Assembly (NCBI GenBank): GCA_916610825.1
Contig: OU744447.1
Location: forward strand, 3,460,146-3,524,145
Origin: Haliclystus octoradiatus
Lineage: Eukaryota > Cnidaria > Staurozoa > Stauromedusae > Haliclystidae
Direction of reading: 5' to 3'
Length of the DNA stretch: 64,000 bases
The position numbers and the translations under genes are program-made. The notes below the pieces were generated by a model. The model was not told where the DNA came from, searched no databases, and was given only the letters and a program-made list of their open reading frames with translations. This document shows positions 13,901-22,300 of the stretch, piece by piece. How positions within the stretch are numbered: the stretch's first letter is position 1; the number at the start of each line of letters is the position of its first letter.

Positions 13901-16900
13901 TTTATAATTTCTTTAGCGCGTCGAAATAGTCATCGAAAGCCGTAGATTCAAGTGATAACTCAGCGGCCCCAAACGAAAACAAAACATGCTCGTAAATCAA
14001 CAATAGTAAACCAAACTCTTCGACATATATAAATTGAGACATATCTGTAATTAAATGCACTTCATACTTGATTTTTCATCCATAATTTGATATTCTATTT
14101 AACTAGACCATATTATTTCCATATATTCTAAGCCGACGGATCACGCGTGCTCTGAAATGTTTACACAACATCACAGCTGGAGCGTGTCAAACTTGAATGG
14201 AATGAGAAACTTGACACCCACTTAATTTCGGATTTACCATTGTTTCACAGCTTGATATTTTACTTCATCATCGCTTTGCTATGTTTTGACGCTCTGACCG
14301 TAGTCACCCCGTTTATAAACATCGAAGAACATCATTTCTGCAGTTGAATTTTCAAAGCGCACGTGCATGAAACTTCAGTATGAGGCACACAACGTCACTG
14401 GCTTCAAAATGGTACCAAATATCAACATGTTGGTTGCGTGGATTTTCTTCGTCGAACTTTTTCTTCGAGAACAAATAATACACAAAAGCGGGACAAAGTT
14501 TCAAACCATAATAACTTTTTAATTACTTGATGAAATTATCTAAAATTTTGGCAATAGGTATGTTTTACCTTTGTATTTAACATACTGAGAGATTGTATTT
14601 TTATTTAAACTAAAACCGCTCTGTCCAAAGTCACCCGCGTCCGAAGTGACCCCGGTCTCCCCTAGTTATTGGAAACAGTCTAGAATTATTCAACACGATA
14701 TTCTGAACAAATTAAATTAAAAAATATTTTAAAATGTGTACCGGAACTAGTTCCAGGCTCTTTTTATGTATATCTGAGTTTTAACAATAAGAGCCTGGAG
14801 CTAATTTTGGTTCACATTTTAAAATATTTTTTGACTCTAATTTGTTCAAAATATCATATTCAGTAATTCTAGACTATTCCCGATAATTATCTTCTAGTCA
14901 AAGTGTCCATATGATTGATTGAATTATTCTATGGGACTATACTACTACACAGCTTATAGATTAGCGGTTACAACTTGATCTTTAGTTGAAAATTTAATAA
15001 TCAGAAATTAGGCTATTAGGCTACAGTATTTGAAAATGATTTGGAATAGAATGTTATCAAATTTGTTAACAAACCCACATTATAGAAATTAAAATACAGT
15101 TAGCCTACATGCAGATAAATAAACAAATAAATTAAAATTAAGAGGAAAGTAGGCCTACATGACTGTAATTAATAAAATAAAATGTTAAAGTGGGAATAAA
15201 CCCCCAGACTATCTTTACACATGTAGTAGAACCCGACGTGAAAAAAACAATGGCGTAATTTTATTTTCGATCTGGAAATTATTTCTTGGTGAAAAATGCC
15301 TTCAAAGTGGTGTTTTGACCCAAATGTCGCTGAGGAAAAAAAAGGGATTGGATCTAGCTTTATGACGACAAAGTCACAAGTCGTGCGGTTTGTCTAACAG
15401 ACTTAAGAGCGTGCTGATCACGCGACGTTATCTTTGAGGTGACCTAGTTCCGAGAAGTCACACAAAAATGATTTCTGACAAGGCTGAGCCATGAACAAAC
15501 ATATAAACTCGCGAATTACGTAAAAAAGATACAATTTGTGATTTCAGGAGCAGAATAAAATCTATTGAAACGCTCAGTCGAAATAATTTCTCGTAGCGTC
15601 ATTAAGCACGATGAATCTGATATAGATTGCGGATTAACACAAATGTCAGGCGGTGCGAGTGTTCCTTTGTGACTAGTCTAGCAACACATGTCGTCATAAA
15701 GCTAGATCCAATCCCTTTTTTTTCTCAGCGACATTTGGGTCAAAACACCACTTTGAAGGCGTTTTTCGCCAAGAAATAATTTCCAGATCGAAAAAAAAAT
15801 TACGCCATTGTTTTTTTCACGTCGGGTTCTACCACATATGTAAAGATAGTCTGGGGGTTTATTCCCACTTTAAGAAATGATAGATAGTTTCCCATTCTAT
15901 CCTTTTCAAAAATCAATTGAATCAAATAAGAAATAACCACGTTATGAATAATGAATAATCAATGAAATTTTTCCGGGATCCAAATTTAATTTAGACAAAC
16001 CCCTGAGAATTGTTACCTTACAACTTTATGCAGTATAAACCAAACAGTTGGGATAAACCAAATAGTAGCCTACCTAATTCTGTAAATAAAATCCTGTACG
16101 TTCCAATTATCACTTCAAAACTTTCTGCTTCTTTCAAAAGCAAAAATGAAATGAAGTATTTTCTCAATTAACTTATAGCTTCGATCGGTTTTTGTACATA
16201 GATTTCTTCATGCAATTATTTTGAACCAGTGAAATCAGATGATTTAAAACTCAATACAAGCATGCATTGCATGCAACTTGAAATCTAGTGAATCAAATTA
16301 GCGCTCAACCGTCAGAAATTCATTTTGAGCATTATGCTTAGTAGACTAGTAAAAAAGGGAAGTTTGAAATGTTAACATGATCCATAATTTTATTATTTTA
16401 TGTTGGTAGGAAGCAAAAAAAGATTTTGTACTTGCATATATGTAGGTGTAGATATGTACAGACTGGCCATACATACATTAGATAGAACGTTAAGAACTTT
16501 AAAGTATATCCAATAATTTTACATCATAATATAAATATTTTCTGCTTTCATAACTATAATATTATTATATATCAGTCCTGTGAAAAAAAACAATGTATGT
16601 TTATCAGGTAGTACTGAATAAATGATGATGATGATGATGATGATGCTTGTAGTCCAGTTTGCAGAGTATGGCAGCTGCGCACCCGAGAAATTTAAAGGGT
16701 GATTCCATCAGAAGTGAAACCAAACATTTTACAAGCGTCAAAAATAAAGCGAAGAATTCAGACAAAAATCAATTGTTTTCTTTAAAATTAATACTTTTAC
16801 CATCATTATATATATGTTTGATTGAGATTATAGACTTCGATGTGGATAAAATTAATGTTTTAGAGAGAGCGTCGAGTTGGCCGCTCGTGAATTTATGAAA

Positions 16901-18392
16901 ACAACAACAAATTAAAACTTGAAATTTCGTGTTTTTCTTTTCATGATTTTCTGACAAAAATTTCATCAATCGATAAGAATTCACTTGTTTGTATTATTAA
17001 GTAGTAAAAATAAAGAATAATGAGTATATTTTACCTTGAAATTATATAAATGTTTCGATCACTTCGGGCCGCTGTCAGTCAGACAAAAGTCCTATATGTT
17101 TTGTTTACTCCACAGCATGACACTTGATCGCTAAATCCTTTTGTATGTAAAACAGAAAATAGCTCATTTGCATATTTGGCGGGAAATATTGCTCTTTTCT
17201 TCAAAGTCATCCTTTAAATCTGCGTGTCTGACTGACAGAAAATATTCATACGGACAGTTTCGACTTAAGTGTAACAGTCGGCATCTCAAAGCTAATGTCG
17301 TAATGATCATATAATCAAAGAAGCCGTGTGACCGCCTACCGGCTGTTTTGGACACTTCACACCACGTGGTAATTTGATGTCGCTGGACATCGTCAATATT
17401 TAGTCATGCGTGTTGACTGTTTTATCGCATGCGAAATGGAAATGGCAGTTCACTTGGCCTTGTTGTTTAGAATATTATCTGTATGTGTGCTACATTTTGA
17501 ACAAAAAGAACAACCAATTTACATTACATGATGATTATAGATTTGGAACGAATATATAAAAGTTTTAAGAAAAGGGTATTAATTGTCTTTTATGTCAAGT
17601 TATGTCAGTCAGACACAAACTGCTTCGGAGAGGTTAGTCAGACACGAAATCATGTCAGTCAGACACAAGAAACATTTGTTTATTGCCTTATATATTTTGA
17701 AAGTATTTAATAAAATGAATAATATTTGTGAAGTATAATATCTTAAGAACATGATGAGTGTGATTTTATTCTTCTTTATGCCAACACTGCGCAGAAATCT
17801 ACAAATTTTCATCTCCAATTGGCAAAATGGCAAGCGTTCGTGTCAGTCAGACACGGACCTTAAACTTGCTGTAATTTATTTCTATTTTGAATTATTGTGA
17901 ATATTTTTACTTTGTGGGAATTTTTTTGCCACTCTTTATTTGTAAGTAATAATTGATCAAAACTTTGCGTGGAAGTTGATACCCTATTCGAAAATATCTT
18001 CCGATGTGTCAGTCAGACACGATGGAATCGCCCTAAAGCAAAAGCAATCAGACCGAGATGGCGCACTTCACTTGGTAAACATTTTTCTGGGGCCTGCATT
18101 TTCTGCAAAGCAGCCAGACAAAGCAGAACAATATCCTACTCTATATTGCCCTCTATTACCCTATTAGCCTAGCTAGCCTAAGCATGAGCTTTCCTTAAAT
18201 CGGTAATCGGTGCGGAACAGAGCCTTCTTATCATTCATCATATCATCCGCAGACCGCAGCTGTCTCAGCCTGTCTGAGCCTCTGCTCTGAGATTCTGAAA
18301 ACATAACAAAGATTAGGGCTACAACTACAACGTACTTGCATCAATGTTTTCCTAATCCTCCATAGCTTGTAAGTTTCTGCCTCATCATCCAT
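1915..18392 (-). CDS. POLR2E: RPB5, shared subunit of RNA polymerases I, II and III (8 exons, complete)
   Basis: Exons in transcript order: 18392-18336, 12717-12629, 11064-11012, 10715-10658, 7281-7200, 6739-6659, 4494-4357, 1980-1915. They total 624 nt, giving 207 aa plus a TGA stop; human RPB5 has 210 aa. All junctions are GT-AG and all phases join. The N-terminus reads [19 protein letters not shown]. The middle contains [18 protein letters not shown] and the conserved MAPKY. The C-terminal assembly domain (about residues 140-207) carries [15 protein letters not shown] and ends [18 protein letters not shown]. These are signature RPB5/RpoH-family stretches. The protein sits in the polymerase lower jaw in the nucleus. 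The frame is open upstream of the start but holds no earlier ATG. Intron 1 (5.6 kb) and intron 4 (3.4 kb) carry the two arms of a long inverted repeat. Expression is likely constitutive; a YY1-like site lies about 100 bp upstream of the ATG. Confidence 0.96.
2068..2314 (-). other. unassigned open frame in POLR2E intron 7
   Basis: An 82-residue frame on the same strand as POLR2E begins with a hydrophobic stretch and then reads KLPPGPLGG, locally GC-rich in an AT-rich setting. That arrangement recalls the membrane anchor and proline hinge of microsomal cytochrome P450s. There is no clear splice donor and no other P450 exon nearby, so this may be a decayed exon or chance. Confidence 0.15.
2468..2858 (+). 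mobile_element. possible Helitron/Helentron-like element, second copy
   Basis: It starts TATATAAACGTCGATGTATG and ends GGGTTCACTTCACTAGT, resembling both termini of the block at 1335-1512. Inside is a short direct repeat of CCGGGGGGAAT at about 2558-2580. It lies in POLR2E intron 7 and has no coding sequence. Confidence 0.3.
3905..4290 (+). repeat. tRNA-derived SINE, family A (near full length)
   Basis: The head GGATTAGCTCAGATGGCAGA matches an RNA polymerase III A box (TTAGCTCAGATGG). GTGGTTCAAATCC, about 55 nt further on, matches a B box. An unrelated body follows, ending in GAGTGGTACGGGTGCCTTCGG. Copies or fragments occur at 32665-32800, 41305-41440, 37728-37870, 43480-43655, 44065-44145 and 46060-46400, in both orientations. 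The predicted tRNA part lacks good acceptor-stem pairing, so it is a SINE and not a tRNA gene. Confidence 0.75.
4357..4494 (-). CDS. POLR2E: POLR2E exon 7
   Basis: Forty-six codons (residues 141-186) cover most of the C-terminal assembly domain: LVPKHVVM, a lysine-rich helix, [15 protein letters not shown] and LKRGK. The acceptor is TTTTTAG on the minus strand and the donor GTAGGG. Confidence 0.95.
4980..6311. mobile_element. cluster of palindromic (foldback) elements in POLR2E intron 6
   Basis: Two nearly complete palindromes of about 195 bp lie at 5414-5610 and 6115-6311, with a right-half copy at 5020-5146. Each arm reads GGTTACCACATGCTTG then TGTATTCATATTTACTAAACTCG. The arms converge on a centre with AAAAATCACTCG facing CGAGCTCGTGATTTTT. 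The left flanks (5290-5413 and 5990-6114) are also alike, so a unit of about 700 bp seems to have been duplicated. No coding sequence is visible. Confidence 0.7.
6314..6570 (+). repeat. 63-bp tandem repeat, about 4 copies
   Basis: Units begin TAACATGTTTGTGAACAGGT at 6314, 6377, 6440 and 6503, a period of exactly 63 bp. The units also hold TTCATGAACTAGTTATGAAC. The last unit decays after 6535. The array ends about 90 bp from POLR2E exon 6. Confidence 0.9.
6659..6739 (-). CDS. POLR2E: POLR2E exon 6
   Basis: Twenty-seven codons encode [20 protein letters not shown] and then VNITEHE, the linker into the RPB5 assembly domain. The acceptor is TATGCAG and the donor GTAAGG; phase 0 at both ends. Confidence 0.95.
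7200..7281 (-). CDS. POLR2E: POLR2E exon 5
   Basis: This 82-nt exon encodes [20 protein letters not shown] and then ITPSAKQ, part of the RPB5 N-terminal jaw domain. The phase-2 junction with exon 4 (CA|A) restores a Gln codon. Confidence 0.95.
7557..7630 (+). repeat. 36-bp direct repeat with CACGTG cores
   Basis: GGTGGTTATCACGTGATTGG at 7560 recurs almost exactly at 7596 as GGTGGTTATCACGTGATCGG. Each copy is followed by a CCCTAACC-like stretch. It lies in POLR2E intron 4. The function is unknown. Confidence 0.6.
7822..8322. mobile_element. pogo-like MITE with long inverted arms (full length)
   Basis: The element starts CAGTCAAACCTGTTATAGCG and ends with the complement (AATAGGTTTGACTG), flanked by TA at 7820-7821 and 8323-8324. 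Arms of about 190 bp carry repeated blocks such as GGTCACC and TATAGTGGTCA. TA duplications and CAG-type ends fit the Tc1/mariner-pogo superfamily; that placement is inference. Related copies are at 12416-12594, 24291-24435, 25735-25912, 29730-29912 and 31868-32400. Confidence 0.75.
8945..10415 (+). repeat. left arm of a long inverted repeat (POLR2E intron 4)
   Basis: This arm reappears as reverse complement at 12735-16285. Matching landmarks include CAAAGGATTGTACTGTTTTG (9518), TTCATTCAAGTGCGAAACTG (9555) and the boundary TTTAAAAGTAGATT (about 10391). Inside the arm, 9290-9710 and 10010-10330 are diverged direct duplicates. Several small open frames (9408-9680, 9649-9831, 10201-10386) look non-coding. 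Confidence 0.8.
10658..10715 (-). CDS. POLR2E: POLR2E exon 4
   Basis: This 58-nt exon encodes [19 protein letters not shown], the highly conserved MFVFFPE segment of RPB5. A T-rich acceptor ends TTTGTAG; the donor is GTAAGT. Confidence 0.95.
11012..11064 (-). CDS. POLR2E: POLR2E exon 3
   Basis: This 53-nt exon encodes [17 protein letters not shown], matching the RPB5 stretch that precedes QMFVFFPE. The phases (2 in, 1 out) fit exons 2 and 4 exactly. Confidence 0.95.
12140..12312. mobile_element. hAT-type MITE with 8-bp target duplication
   Basis: The ends CAGTGCCCGACAAAA and TTTTTGTCGGACCCTG are imperfect inverted repeats. The identical 8-bp sequence AGCATAGG flanks the element at 12132-12139 and 12313-12320. 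Eight-bp duplications with CAG-type ends are typical of hAT transposons. At 173 bp it is non-autonomous. It lies in POLR2E intron 2. Confidence 0.85.
12416..12594. mobile_element. pogo-like MITE, diverged copy
   Basis: It shares the GTCACCTGTATA, CATAGTATTTTCTATT and TACAGGTTTCACTGTA blocks of the element at 7822-8322, in the same orientation as that element's left half. Confidence 0.6.
12629..12717 (-). CDS. POLR2E: POLR2E exon 2
   Basis: This 89-nt exon encodes [20 protein letters not shown] and then FVEQFGDRP, the N-terminal helices of RPB5. The acceptor is TTTTAAAG. The right arm of the long inverted repeat begins only about 18 nt upstream of it. Confidence 0.95.
13098..13453 (+). repeat. 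147-bp tandem repeat, 2.5 copies
   Basis: The unit starts GTAAACAAACAAAAACACAT and ends near CAAATTTGTAAACAAAC. Copies begin at about 13101, 13248 and 13403. The third is broken by the foldback element and resumes at 14975 (TTGATCTTTAG to 15060). The first two copies are nearly identical, so the duplication looks recent. Confidence 0.85.
13454..14974. mobile_element. foldback element split by an inner transposon
   Basis: The outer arms pair over their length. TAGTCCCATAG at 13507 faces CTATGGGACTA at 14930. CTTGACTAGAAGA at 13542 faces TCTTCTAGTC at 14890. The arms 14685-14760 and 14800-14890 close on a short loop near 14785. Without the insertion at 13558-14662 the element is about 415 bp and almost a perfect hairpin. 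Confidence 0.8.
13558..14662. mobile_element. TA-flanked DNA transposon with GGGGAGACCGGG ends
   Basis: The ends GGGGAGACCGGG and CCCGGTCTCCCC are inverted repeats between TA dinucleotides (13556-13557 and 14663-14664). Subterminal motifs such as GGGGTGACTTCGG and GTCACCCC recur in both orientations near the ends. At 1105 bp it has no detectable transposase frame. It interrupts the left arm of the foldback element. Confidence 0.8.
15189..15869. mobile_element. TTAA MITE with about 180-bp inverted arms
   Basis: The left arm starts AGTGGGAATAAACCCCCAGA and the right arm ends with its complement, both next to TTAA (15185-15188, 15870-15873). The arms are nearly identical for about 180 bp and enclose a unique centre. 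A TTAA target fits the piggyBac superfamily (inference). Partial copies are at 30164-30360 and 63295-63735. Confidence 0.85.
16500..16646 (+). mobile_element. LINE 3' end with (ATG)n tail
   Basis: ATCAGTCCTGTGAAAAAAAA is followed by TATCAGGTAGTACTGAATAA and an ATG microsatellite (16621-16644). The same 3' end occurs at 31430-31680. Copies facing the other way (ATC repeats then ATTTATTCA) occur near 25362, 28290 and 32546. Short microsatellite tails are typical of some non-LTR retrotransposons. Confidence 0.6.
17073..18019. repeat. cluster of TGTCAGTCAGACA motifs
   Basis: The identical 13-mer occurs at 17073, 17603, 17653, 17841 and 18007, and as its reverse complement at 17225. A seventh, shortened copy is at about 17632. 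The core is an interrupted palindrome, TGTC-N5-GACA. The cluster lies in POLR2E intron 1, 0.3-1.3 kb from the shared promoter. It could be subterminal transposase sites or a regulatory cluster. CAGAC is also the SMAD half-site, but nothing more supports that. Confidence 0.7.
18336..18392 (-). CDS. POLR2E: POLR2E exon 1
   Basis: Nineteen codons encode [19 protein letters not shown], the conserved N-terminus of animal RPB5. The donor is GTACGT and phase 0 joins Met20 of exon 2. The frame is open upstream but no ATG precedes this one. Confidence 0.96.
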
Positions 18393-19094
18393 AACTTTTC
18401 TAAATGTGTATGATGAGATTAAACTACTAGCGGCAACCGGCAAGTAGCCTGAAAATGATATGCGAATAAATGTGACTACAAAAAAGATGGCGGACAAGTT
18501 TCAGCGCTGTTATCAAAGCCTCTTTGATAAGAATGAAATATAATAAAATCGAGGCTAATTCTTCTTGTTAGACATTTCCCTAGCAACAATCAACAAATAA
18601 TTATTTAAAATCTTATTAAAACACTATATTTATACTGAATAATAGAAGTTCAAGAAGTGCAATGTTAGATATATTACATTTACCAACATATCAAGCAAAC
18701 GGTTCTCCAACACAGGATGATAAACATTGAGATAAATAGTTATTCTTTAATCATTTTAGCCGGAAGCCTGGACCAAATATTTACATCAACGAGATGATTA
18801 GTCAGATTAACATGCTCTAAACCTGATTAGTCCCATTTTCATAACACTAAGCTGTGCTGTATGGTATAGTCTTTGTTTACTCGTTGGATTGGATGGCTAT
18901 TGTTTGAATTTTGTCTAATCATACTTTCGATTTAGAAGTCAAGAGCTTATTAACACTATAGCTATCAAGAGAAAGAAAGGCTAATACATCAAATATGGGA
19001 CGTCCTTTATTTAAATTGGTTGATGTTGTATGGACACAATTGGAGGGTATTTAGCTATATAATCATTCATTCTTAGCCACTTAACTGTATCAAA
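18393..19094. promoter_or_regulatory. shared promoter region between POLR2E and TTLL7
   Basis: The two start codons diverge across 702 bp. Visible elements are the YY1-like site at 18484-18495 and a small palindrome, TATCAAAGCCTCTTTGATA, at about 18512-18530. No TATA box is convincingly placed for either gene. Bidirectional use is inferred from the geometry. Confidence 0.6.
18484..18495 (-). promoter_or_regulatory. YY1-like site near the POLR2E start
   Basis: On the POLR2E sense strand this reads GTCCGCCATCTT, close to the YY1 consensus GCCGCCATCTT. YY1 sites are often just downstream of the transcription start of housekeeping genes. It lies about 95 bp upstream of the POLR2E ATG. Confidence 0.55.
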
Positions 19095-19353
19095 ATGCCT
19101 GTATCAAAGAGTTATTCCTCTTCTGATATCTCAACATTGAATGAAGATTCACAACATGAAAGGGGGAGACCTCGCAGAATTAGAAATGCATCCTCGACAA
19201 ATAACTTGAGACAATCACCCAAACCACCTGCTTATTCTGCAAGTTTGAATCCATACCTGCCAAGCAAAACAGCAGCAAAAAAGAGACATCGTATTAAGAA
19301 AAAGAAAACAAACCATGTATTGGCAAACCTGGCATTAACCAAATACGCAGTGT
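19095..19353 (+). CDS. TTLL7: TTLL7 exon 1: variable N-terminus and basic patch
   Basis: Codes residues 1-86. The first 55 residues are Ser/Arg-rich and low in complexity. A basic patch, KKRHRIKKKKTNHVLANLAL, follows and leads into the TTL domain as in vertebrate TTLL7. The donor GTAAGT at 19354 is in phase 1. Confidence 0.9.
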
Positions 19354-22300
19354 GTAAGTTTAAAGTACTTACAAATTCATCTACAAAAATAGCCCCAGTA
19401 TCCATACGTAATGCTTTCCACCTGTAGGAACAAATGACACAGTATACAATGAATACTCTACACGAGGCATGGGTGGCACCAAGTAATCGGGAAGGGGGCT
19501 GGATCTCCCTGTTGGGGATACTGAGCCTCCTCGTCAGGGACATATTTTCTATATGCAAATTTTCTACATTAGAATTTCCCTAACAAGGGACAGACTACTC
19601 TGAAGAGGTTGCCATTTATAGAAAATATATGAAAAACTGTTTGATAAAGTAGCGGAACCTTTTCCCACAATGTGAGGGCTGAGCGTTCTTGACAGGGGTC
19701 GTCACCCCTATCGATTTCTTTTCAAGTTATTATTCTTTTTCTGATCGTGCACCAAAATCTGAACTTTCCAAGGAGACTCTCGATTTTAGAGTAGCTAGTA
19801 TGGCTACAGGTTTGGCAAAACAGTGTAACTGGCTGAATTGCAAGTCAAAATGAATTTATTTTCATCTAACCAAATTTGCATGTATCCAAAATCATTTAGC
19901 AAGGACTTCACCAAAATGTAATGCAAACAGCGATGACCGAAATGTTGAGATTCAATGAATCCGAAACAACTGTATCTTTTGACTTATGTAAAAAATGTTA
20001 TACAAAGAAGCTACTCATCAACTTCATCAAAAAATAGGGCATGGCAATGGCAGGAAATGACTAACCGGGTTCCCGGACTAGATACCCAGGACCCGTTTGG
20101 GTCCAGGAATTTTCTGAAATTTTTTTTTTTTACAACATATTTTTTCTTCATGCCATAGCCTATATATCATTATTAAGTAGCTTCTGAAATTCTATTTTGC
20201 GAATATATTATTTCTAAATTCACTCCATTTGTGATAATTGTATTGACTTGAAGTTTCAAACATAGATAAAAAGTGGTGAAAAACGTATGCGGCATAAAGT
20301 GTAAACAACATTGTTCTATTTGATTAACAGCATTCAATCTCTATTGTTTGAGAACAATACCGGATGTGCTCCCATAACAACGCAATCAAATTACATGGTG
20401 AAAATGACATAGCTTATTTGGCTTAAAAGTCAAGCTAGGTTGCATAAACACAACGATTTTCCTTATATCTAATTGAACTTTAATATTTAACATTTAACCA
20501 AGAACTATCCTTTGCGAAAAACAGTTCAGGAGTTCATGAACAGTTCATGAACAGTTCATGAACATTAAATGGCTCCGATTTTCCTGAACCGTTTATGAAC
20601 TGTACATGAACTGTTCATGAACAGTTTATGAACCCTCACAGACAGTTCATGAACAGTTCATGAACAGTTCACGAACAGTTCATGAAAATTTGGGGCCATT
20701 TGACGTTCATGAACTGATCATGAACTGTTCATGAATTCATAAACATTTTCACAGGGGATGTCATACAATGGTGTTTTCCTTGTAATTTGCTATTTGATGC
20801 AACTACAATTTATACTATCCTTTAATTTTTAGTGGAAAAAGTGTGTCAGAAACTTGGAATGATCGTTACTGATTATGATTCTCAAGATTGGTAAGTTAAT
20901 GTTTCACAAACAATATTTTATGAATAGTTTGTGAATTTTTATAATGTGTTCATCAACTGTTCTTGAATTCAACAAAGTTTTTCGTAGCGGTAGACCCAGG
21001 GCCGTATTTAGGCGTAAGCACAACAAGCACCAACTTTAGGCCCAAGTAAAAGAGGCCTTTTTTTCTATTTACCAAAAAAAACTTTGCAATTGATTTATTG
21101 TTTGATTCAACAAAGCTATGGGAAACTAAAAGCATTTATAAAAAATCTTTACGAAACAGAGAAACGTTTTTGCATAGACGCTATTATCGCCTTTTATAAA
21201 CAGGAGATTAATGAGTGTTGTTGACACCGTTTTTTGTACATTTGATCTATTTTGAGAGCAATTACGCCTTTCATTCAAGCAAGAACAATTAGTGTCAATC
21301 ATACAACATTGTTCACACCATTATCATTTCCTGTTTTGCAATTCGAACAGGTGACAAATTGGAATTTGGAGCTTGAATTTTCCTCAAAACACGGTTGCTC
21401 AAAACTCCAGTTTCTGACTCATTTTATCAAGACAATATTTAGATGAATTGATCATAGGTCAGTCTTTATTGTACACATGGATGTCAACTCCAATGCCTTG
21501 AACAAATACCAGGAAAAGATTGCGTTTCCATGGCAATACGAAAAAGGGAATCATGTTGCCATGGCAACTCTTATATGCTGTCTATTTTGGGATCTGTTGA
21601 TAAAGCGAAGCGAGTACATTTTTAGGCCTTTCTAGATTTTTGCTTTAGGCCTCAAAAAGTAGATCCGGCCCTGGGTAGACCTAGGTGGATACTATTCCCT
21701 GCGGAAAACAGCTCATCACTTCATGGACGTTTATGTAGTAATTATATGGTTTGATGTATAGATAATAAATGTGTATATGGGATAGATAGTTAATGTGTAT
21801 TATTTAATAGTTTTATATAATGTATATGAATATTATTATTATGTGGACAAATGGGAGATATGTTATTGCAATTTTGGTTATATGTGCCAGTCACTGTTGG
21901 CTTCCTGTGTTATTTATTATTATATTGTTTGTCTACTGTTTATATTTTACATCTCTCTCACATGGATCCCTAATTGTCTTACAGTTTAGTTGCCCCATTT
22001 TCACAAACTGTTGCATAAATGTCATAAAAAGTGTGTCGTTAATCGTTCATGAACTGTTTATAATGTGTTTATCAACTGTTCATGAACTTCTTGAACTGTT
22101 TATGAACTTTTCATGAACTCAACACATTTTTCCTCAGGGGACATTATAGTGGTTGTGACATTATTGTAGGTTTAACTGTGTTATGTATAACATGAATAAA
22201 ATGGTTCATGAACATTCCCTGACTGATTGGAATAGAGCAAGTAAAATGTTCTATAATAGGTCTAGTTTGCTATGTTCATATTCATTACACTCTGTTTTAT

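Larger units (their letters stand above)
12735..16285 (-). repeat. right arm of the long inverted repeat, with later insertions (POLR2E intron 1)
   Basis: Reverse complement of 8945-10415. The arm was expanded by a 147-bp tandem duplication (13098-13453), a foldback element (13454-14974) that itself carries a 1.1-kb insertion, and a TTAA MITE (15189-15869). Matching segments resume on the far side of each insertion, which dates the insertions after the inverted duplication. Confidence 0.8.

Noticed and set aside
18243..18497. N-terminal extension of RPB5 in the open frame upstream of the ATG.
   Set aside because: No ATG occurs upstream in that frame, and MDDE is the conserved start of the protein.
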